Positions 58,601 to 64,000 of a DNA stretch of 64,000 bases are shown here, in pieces. Origin of the DNA: Anseranas semipalmata (taxonomy: Eukaryota > Chordata > Aves > Anseriformes > Anseranatidae); the NCBI GenBank assembly GCA_013399115.1, contig VXAA01006458.1, forward strand, positions 121,592 through 185,591, written 5' to 3'. A model generated the notes under the pieces. That model did not search any database. It saw only the letters and a list, made by a program, of their open reading frames with translations, and was not told the origin of the DNA. Every line of letters begins with the position of its first letter. The first letter of the stretch is position 1. The translations under genes and the position numbers were made by a program.

Positions 58601-61600
58601 TTTTTAAAGCAACTCTACAGCAAAGTAGGAGGCGGGTGGCAATGCCGTGGTGCTATCGCGCTTCTCGCCGAAGCTGCGTTTTCTTTGTGTGGACGCTAGG
58701 CTAAGCCCTGGCCATGGGTGTGTCCGTGGGCAGGATGCACCCAGGCGCCCAGCGCTGCCGCCTCCAACCCTGGCGAGCCCGAGCCGGCAGAGATTCGCCA
58801 TCGCCCGGCTCTCCTAAAGCCCCAAAGGTCTGAAATCACGCCAGCCGCAGCCCGACGGGGAGACTCCGGGATGAGGAGTGACTCCGCTAACAGCAAGGGC
58901 GGGTGCTTGGGAAATGAGCTGTAAGGTGGGAAGGAAGGTCCTGTATCCTGGATGCTTTCAGGGCGAGACAGCTGAAGATGGGAGAAATACATTCAAACAA
59001 CAGAATTAAGGGCTTTTTCTTTCCTTCTTTCTGAAATTACCCCCAAATAAAAGCTTCACGGGGAGGGAGACAAAACAGCATGCAAAGGCCCACAGGTGAA
59101 CAATGCAAAAATGGATGGATCCTGCCTTTGCCTCCTCTGACATGCAGTCCTCCTAGCATGCAACACTCGAATAGATATAATACCCTGACATTTCCAGTTG
59201 CTCCAAAGACAGTCCATCTTGGTGGAGTCGGCACTGGCTTGCATCTCGGAGGGCTGAGGAATGGCCGGTCCCGTCGTCGGAGGCTCTGCGTTACCAGTCA
59301 GGCATTCCCGAGCATGGGTGGGTTAGCGGGTGTCGCTCCCGGCTCCCTGCTCGGCTCCGGACTGATGCTGTAAGCAGCACAGGCGGAGGGGGGAGGGCAT
59401 ATTGTACGCGCTGCGGTCTCCACTGCAGCAAATCAGCGGTGTGATGTGGTTGCCCTAGGGAGCAGGCTCCTTTGAAAAGGGGATGCGGTCCCCTTGCAAA
59501 TCAAAAGGCTTTGCGCGCGGCGGCTTAGCCTCCTAAGCCATCGAAATGGTTAAGGCAACCTGACGGCAAAGAAATAAAAACAAATTCGGTGTGNNNNNNN
59601 NNNNNNNNNNNNNNNGGCGGGGGGGGGGACGGGGACTGTTTCTTATGTGGCTGCATGGTTGTGACTATTCGTGTTCCAGAAATTTCTTGAGAGTGATGAA
59701 ATCTGGTGTTTTCTTCATTTTTTGGGGAGGGCCAAATTTCCCCATCCACCCCCAAGCACTGATGCCCCCCCTCTCCTCTGCCTGGCTGGGCGAGGTCTCG
59801 GTGCAGGCAGGAGAGAACCAAGGGCAGGACCCGATCCCACCAAAACAACCCCCATTTTGCTGTATTTTTTCAAAACTATTCCAGCAGCAGCAGGAGACAG
59901 CAGAGCACCCACGCCCCGCGCACCGAGCTCTGCTACAGCGGGATGCCGAGCACGGCGGGCTGCTCCCGGGCTGGGATGCAAGCGCTGCCTCCTCTCGCTG
60001 CCGCAAATGCTGCGTACGCCGGGATTCGAGGTGCGAGACAGCAGGTTTATGGGACAGGTTGTGAAAAAGCTCTCAGTATCATTCAGCACATCTTAACACC
60101 AGCCCTGACGCTCCTGCCCCAGGGAAGACACTGGCCCTGCCTCAGTTTCCCCATCAGATCATGCTGGCTTATTAAATATTTTTACTTTAGCCATATTATA
60201 TTGAGTTTATTTTTTTTTTATATGGAAACAGACAGCAGTACAGAGACAGTAGGTCACATACACATCCGCACAGGGAACCGAGTTTGAGCCTCTCTGCTTT
60301 TTTGGCTCCAAAAACAAAAGGTTTGCAATGCTTGAGCTAACAGAGATCTCCCCAGCTGGCAGTAGTAGGTCACTCGTCCCTCCCTCAGGTAACTCATTGC
60401 ACAGAAGAAAGCCAGAATTTAAGGAACAATTCACCACAGCCAGATCTTAACCTTTACCTAGGAAGGTCTGCTGGGTTTATGGAGGCCAACAGCTACTGCT
60501 CGCCTTTCAAAACCATCTTTGAAATCCCCGGAAAGACTTGCTCTCGGCTTAAATCCTGCATCTGTAGTTCCCTAGCAGGGAAATAATTAACTAATTGGTG
60601 CAGAACCGGCTTCAATTGTCATTGCAATATAGTAAGATTATTTAATCTACAAACAATATTACAAGCCTTGATTTTGCGTGCTTCCTGGCTTAGTTAAAAA
60701 AGGCAGAAACAGCCTGGCAAGGGATGATTTCTCAACGTGGTCTGATTGGTGTAGAGCCTTCACAAATAGAAAATATCCCTATTGTGGCTTTTTGCCCTGC
60801 ACACTGACTACAGCTCTGCAACGTGGTCCCCAGCACCGATCCATAACACGAGGTATTTACAAGCAATGTATACAGAGAAACACACATATGGAGTCCCTGA
60901 AAAAAAAACACAAAGAAACCTCAAACAGTGCATCAATGAAACTCACGGCTATTGCGCACGAATCACCAGCAACACAGCAGTGAGAAGACACAAAATCTCA
61001 CCGTAACCTGCATTTCTCTGTCAGGTATAAAGGACTAATTCCCTTCGGACAGAATAGTGGTCCATGTGCAGTTAACGCCCCAGTCTTGTCATGATTTCTC
61101 CTTTCCTTCATCGGTGGTAGAGATTTCCCTTGCCCCAAACTTCAGGTCTCCACCTCCTTCTCCAGGCTACCAAAATGAACCATACCCTCAGTTTTCCTGC
61201 TTCAGTTCCTGCTGCCCTTTGGAAAAGTGTCTCCTCAAACCTGGCCCATGTAGTTGGACCGTCCCACGTTACTTCCAGAGCTGTTTTAATGCACGGGCCC
61301 TAGAACCCATTGCTTTATCAACAGTGACAAGAACAATATATTTGTGTCAGAGCCAGAACCCACCTGGTGCTGTGAGATGAACCAATTTAGGAAATGCGAA
61401 CGGGATAAGAACATCTTGCAGTGTGCACTAACTTATCCTGGAAGCTTCCCGTGCCGAGCCAGACGAGGGCGGGAGGCAGCGCCTGGCGTTACGCTGTGCG
61501 TGTGTCTACCTAGACTTGCACAGAGTTTAACAAAATCGCAGTCAGCAATGGCTGGATCCAGAGCTAAAACGGCAATTGATAAAAAATGCATTTCTACAAT

Positions 61601-64000
61601 GAGAATTTAAATTATGCATTCAGTAAGAAGTGAGCCAGAATTAGGACTAAGCAGTTGGCCATCATGAGGGTGAGAACTATTTCCTTGCAATGGAACTAAA
61701 CCAGGGCCACTGACTAAACATTACTGAGCAGAGTGGAAGGCACAAACAAGCACCTGCCTGGATCCAAAAAGAGTGGGATGCTCGCAGGTCAGAGCTCTTG
61801 GCACGAACTGCGGGATAGTGCAGTGTTGGAGGAGAGTTTTGCTGTGATCATGAACAGAAGCAGGATTAAAAGCAATAAGCGGAACTTCCTTCCCTTCAGA
61901 GCACTGTCCATGGCAAACCCCCTTCTGCCGCAGTTCGTTCCTGAAATGATTACAGACCTTTGGAGGTTTTAGTGAGGTCACCTAAAGTTTAATGTTGGCG
62001 GCAGAGCCACAAGCCAAGTGTGCTCATCAGTATTTGCCTGTTATGTAGCTCTGCTGGAGATAATGACCCATGTATGTAGGAAGTGAGGGGTAAGGACTCA
62101 GTAAAATAAAGTTACCTGCTTGCTTTCAGCTCCTCCTAGCCTCCCACTGAGGGAAACCTCAAGTAATTCAGGAGCAGGGGACTGCAGTCTGCCTCGTTTC
62201 TTTCCAGCCCTCCAGCCCCAGCAGGGACCGCTGGATGAGGTGCACACTGCAGCTCAGCAAGGGACACGACGAGTCCTGTGTCAGAATGACTTCTCCAGCC
62301 CTGCCTTGCTCTTCTCCGGAGGTCCTCCCACTTCCACGATGACCCAGCCTGCCTGGGCCTAGCTGATGAGCTCTGATGAGGTCACAGTTAGCAACATTTA
62401 AGGCTTCTTTGGTAAATATAGCTGAATTGAACAGTCCACCAGAGCTCAGAAGCACCCACTATGTTCTACCACGAGAAGGAGCAGACACAGCCCTAAAATC
62501 CAGGGCTGTCCCTTAACAGCCCTCCCGAAGGACAGGGGTGGAAATCAGCATTGGTTTCAAAGAACATTTAATGATAACAAATTTGAAGATAGAGCTAAAA
62601 TCATCACCAGTTCTGCTCTAAGTGCGGTGACTTTGAAGACACTTTGGACTGATGAGGTTTTTCAGAGCAGAGCTCTGCATCACTCCACGTCAACGAGTCG
62701 CAGGACACATTGAGGGCAGCACCAGATCTGCAACTTGGTGCTGTAAGATCCTGACACTGAGCACTTAGGGGAACAATAGCATTAAGGGAGATCACTGTTT
62801 TTTTTTCCCTAGATAATTTGTTCTTAGCGTTAGCAACAAATATAGAGAGGATGCTATTTTAAAAGTCGCATTAATAAATCTCGAAGCTCTAAAGAGCAAT
62901 GGGGAATTTTTGCCTGAGTACTCCAAGCCAAGGGCAGCCAGCAATCACATTTTAGGGAGGAGGCTGTCATAGCAGAGGGATGGGCCAGATCCTGGCTCTG
63001 CTGTCTCGCAGTCATTCTTGCTCAACACATTTTCTGGGCTGCAGAATTGCTCAGAGGCAGCTCAGGTGAAAAGGTCAGGAGCTGAGCGATGCTGATGGCT
63101 ATTTCAGGTCCATCACTACTTGCAGTCTAGGTGGTACATGGACAGCTTTGTCCTTGTGTCTCTTGCTCTGGGCCTTGATGTTTTCTCTTAGGAGATGTTG
63201 TGCAGTGATGAATTACTTATTTTCTCAGCTCTTTAGACCACCAAAGGAATCAATAAGCTGTTAAAAAGACAATATGCTCTCAAACTGGTGCAACGTATGT
63301 CTAGAGCTGAATACTTGTAACAAAAGAAATGCCGTGTCCCAGCACATCACATAATGTTCCAGCTTCCCTGCAATTTTTTTTTTTAATGTCTTGAAATGCC
63401 TGGGTTTATCAGGGTTTTCTAAATCATCAGTCAAAATATTTGGGTTGTTCACAGGGACAAGAAGTGTGTTTTCAGCTGTGTTGCTAAGCTTCTGCTCTGC
63501 TGCCTCTGTGTCGCTCTCTGCTCAGCACAACTCTTTTTCATGCCCATTTTTGCTCCAAGTCTGAGCTTACCGTAAGGTCTTAGGCAACAGCCACATGACA
63601 TGAGTCAAACGAGTGGGTGAAAGAATCAGGTGAAACACACTTTGCATCTGCTTCCCTGCCTGGGAGTGAGGCGGCCTTCCTTTGAATCCCGCTGAAAGAG
63701 CCACCTGGGGGAAAACCCTTAGATTTGGGTCTATTCCTAAGAAGCAGTTTTCTATTTCGGATTTGGAACCACTGACGTGCAGTCCCTCAGTGAACAGATC
63801 CTCTTCTCTGAGCATCCCAGGGATGCCTGGCACTTCTGCAGTGCCACTGGAGCCCGCATTAGTCATGCAGGTGACAGCACGTCTATCACATAAGGATCAC
63901 TTGATTTACTCCTGGCTTTTCAGCAGTGGATAATTTCTCTTAGTTCTTTAATGTTATTTTTGAACCCTAAGGATCATAAGAATGAAAGCTCCATTCCTGT
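42881..64000 (-). CDS. RTN1: RTN1, reticulon 1 (RTN1-C isoform complete; long-isoform exons outside window)
   Basis: Reticulons wedge into the ER membrane, generate tubule curvature and affect trafficking; RTN1 is mainly neuronal and neuroendocrine. Seven coding exons join in phase: 59244-59184, 47655-47448, 46831-46693, 45798-45729, 45348-45302, 45210-45152 and 43661-43619. They total 627 nt, 208 aa, exactly the length of mammalian RTN1-C. The N-terminus is [20 protein letters not shown]. The reticulon domain begins [19 protein letters not shown]. Two long hydrophobic hairpins (about residues 33-73 and 137-172) flank a 66-residue-class loop. The tail ends GAKRKAE, with lysines at -3 and -5 like an ER-retention signal. 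The gene runs past 64000, where exons of RTN1-A/B are expected. Strand and position beside CCDC175 agree with human synteny. Confidence 0.96.
43619..43661 (-). CDS. RTN1: RTN1 last coding exon
   Basis: The acceptor is TATTTCTAG. The exon encodes [13 protein letters not shown] with TAA at 43621-43619. The C-terminal KRKAE is the reticulon ER-retention-like tail. Confidence 0.95.
44010..44470 (-). repeat. Older CR1 LINE fragment
   Basis: The + strand shows reverse-complement CR1 features: GAAAACCTCCAGGGAAGGAG, CTCCCTGGGCAGCCTGCTCC, GAATGAAGAAGTTTCTCC, and GTCAAGCTGAACAAGCCCAG with TTTCCTCAGC. It is diverged and lies in the last RTN1 intron, sense to RTN1. Confidence 0.85.
45152..45210 (-). CDS. 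RTN1: RTN1 reticulon-domain exon 5 (59 bp)
   Basis: The acceptor is CTCTTTGCAG and the donor GTGAGT. The exon encodes [19 protein letters not shown] and two bases of lysine. Confidence 0.97.
45302..45348 (-). CDS. RTN1: RTN1 reticulon-domain exon 4 (47 bp)
   Basis: The acceptor is TTCTCCTCAG and the donor GTAAGT. The exon encodes [16 protein letters not shown], the second half of hairpin two. Confidence 0.96.
45729..45798 (-). CDS. RTN1: RTN1 reticulon-domain exon 3 (70 bp)
   Basis: The acceptor is TTAATTTAG and the donor GTAAAA. The exon encodes [20 protein letters not shown] and LIM, the first half of the second hydrophobic hairpin. Confidence 0.96.
46693..46831 (-). CDS. RTN1: RTN1 reticulon-domain exon 2 (139 bp)
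   Basis: The acceptor is TTTCTGGCAG and the donor GTAGGA. The exon encodes the hydrophilic loop [20 protein letters not shown] and [20 protein letters not shown]. Confidence 0.97.
47448..47655 (-). CDS. RTN1: RTN1 reticulon-domain exon 1 (208 bp)
   Basis: The acceptor is CTCTCCCCAG and the donor GTGAGT. The exon encodes [20 protein letters not shown], the first hydrophobic hairpin, and [20 protein letters not shown]. The 208-bp size is the conserved first common exon of reticulons. Confidence 0.97.
47656..54654 (-). other. First common intron of RTN1 (distal part), no exon seen
   Basis: Part of the 11.5 kb intron between the RTN1-C first exon and the reticulon domain. It contains the 48257 duplication and, near 49.1-49.5 and 50.3-51.4 kb, moderately GC-rich stretches without a recognised repeat or exon. 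Confidence 0.55.
48257..48299. repeat. Short tandem duplication in RTN1 intron
   Basis: The 19-mer TAGTTACATGGGTAGGAAA occurs at 48257-48275 and again, unchanged, at 48281-48299, a period of 24. Confidence 0.9.
54655..55012 (+). repeat. CR1 LINE 3' portion with ORF2 C-terminal remnant
   Basis: A well-preserved CR1 reads [20 protein letters not shown] then [20 protein letters not shown], followed by the 3' end TTCTGTGATTCTGTGATTC. Low divergence and the doubled terminal octamer suggest a relatively young copy. It is antisense to RTN1, in its first RTN1-C intron. Confidence 0.92.
55013..59183 (-). other. First common intron of RTN1 (proximal part), with candidate regulatory DNA
   Basis: The remainder of the 11.5 kb intron after the CR1. 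AT-rich single-copy-looking DNA at 56.9-58.0 kb carries homeodomain and octamer motifs. CpG density rises from about 58.3 kb toward the RTN1-C exon. Confidence 0.5.
56900..58000. promoter_or_regulatory. Candidate intronic enhancer (octamer and homeodomain motifs)
   Basis: A perfect octamer ATGCAAAT at 57347-57354 and a dense ATTAATTATTAATTA array with an adjacent SOX-like ACAATAG (57508-57547) lie in repeat-free DNA 1.3-2.3 kb into the first RTN1-C intron. Enhancer activity is only inferred. Confidence 0.3.
59184..59244 (-). CDS. RTN1: RTN1-C first coding exon
   Basis: The ATG is at 59244-59242, followed by [20 protein letters not shown] and one base before donor GTATTA. This closely matches the isoform-specific RTN1-C N-terminus ([20 protein letters not shown] in human as I recall). 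A second in-frame ATG encodes M10. Confidence 0.93.
59291..59315 (-). promoter_or_regulatory. Two overlapping short uORFs before the RTN1-C ATG
   Basis: Minus-strand ATGs at 59315 and 59305 open frames of five codons (MLGNA, stop at 59300-59298) and four codons (MPDW, stop at 59293-59291). They are upstream ORFs only if transcription starts above 59315. Confidence 0.45.
59594..59615. other. Assembly gap (22 Ns)
   Basis: A run of 22 unknown bases is followed by a G-run in a GC-rich patch, about 350 bp upstream of the RTN1-C ATG. Open frames across it are not meaningful. Confidence 0.99.
59616..64000 (-). other. RTN1 long-isoform intron, no exon recognised
   Basis: 4.4 kb upstream of the RTN1-C exon. 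No repeat or exon was recognised. A short AT-rich stretch at 60580-60665 has several homeodomain-type motifs. The acidic RTN1-A/B-specific coding region is not seen here. Confidence 0.5.

Larger units (their letters stand above)
58360..60080 (-). promoter_or_regulatory. RTN1: CpG-rich RTN1-C promoter region
   Basis: GC and CpG content are clearly raised on both sides of the RTN1-C first exon, interrupted by the N gap. A weak TATA-like ACAATATG lies near 59400 on the minus strand. The transcription start cannot be placed. This fits an internal promoter separate from that of the long isoforms. Confidence 0.6.

Noticed and set aside
59525..60096. Several open frames of 107-157 residues around the N gap
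   Set aside because: Some run through unknown bases. Composition is GC-driven, and no similarity to RTN1-A/B-specific sequence was seen.
1..64000. CRISPR arrays, tRNA or rRNA genes, bacterial operons, intact retroviruses
   Set aside because: None was recognised on reading. The window is ordinary vertebrate chromosome with spliced genes and LINE fragments.

Overview
The window looks like a bird nuclear chromosome. Exons are short and split by GT-AG introns. Interspersed repeats are dominated by CR1-type LINE 3' ends with the avian 3' terminus (a TTCTATGATTCTATGA-like or TCTGTGATTCTGTGATTC-like end). There are no SINEs of mammalian type, and CpG-rich patches sit at the gene starts. The species cannot be fixed from the sequence alone. 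All three genes, their order and their strands match what I recall of the human 14q23.1 block: JKAMP (+), CCDC175 (-), RTN1 (-).

Region 1 (1-4880, +): JKAMP (JNK1/MAPK8-associated membrane protein). Coding exons 2-7 are present. The first exon, carrying the ATG, lies just left of the window. With the four missing bases the reconstructed protein is 311 aa with seven hydrophobic segments.

Region 2 (4983-33978, -): CCDC175, a long coiled-coil protein. I reconstructed 19 coding exons with consistent phases, 2562 nt including the stop, 853 aa. The ATG exon is at 33865-33943. A perfect RFX-type X-box palindrome lies 23 bp upstream of the ATG, which suggests a ciliary or sperm-flagellum gene. JKAMP and CCDC175 converge tail to tail, and their 3' UTRs probably overlap.

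Region 3 (34.1-42.9 kb): intergenic, holding a 5'-truncated CR1 with a reverse-transcriptase C-terminal remnant, and a GAA microsatellite.

Region 4 (42.9-64.0 kb, -): RTN1 (reticulon 1). The six exons of the reticulon homology domain lie at 43.6-47.7 kb. The first exon of the short RTN1-C isoform is at 59184-59244, inside a CpG-rich patch next to an assembly gap of 22 Ns. The spliced RTN1-C is 208 aa. Exons specific to the long isoforms would lie beyond position 64000, so 59.6-64 kb is read as their intron.

Functionally these are neighbours, not a pathway: an ER membrane/ERAD-linked JNK regulator, a probable ciliary or testis coiled-coil protein, and an ER-shaping neuronal reticulon. I found no exotic system. 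The most useful leads are the CCDC175 X-box, a 79-nt exitron-like segment in CCDC175, its alternative terminal-exon acceptors, the overlapping 3' ends, and the RTN1-C leader uORFs.
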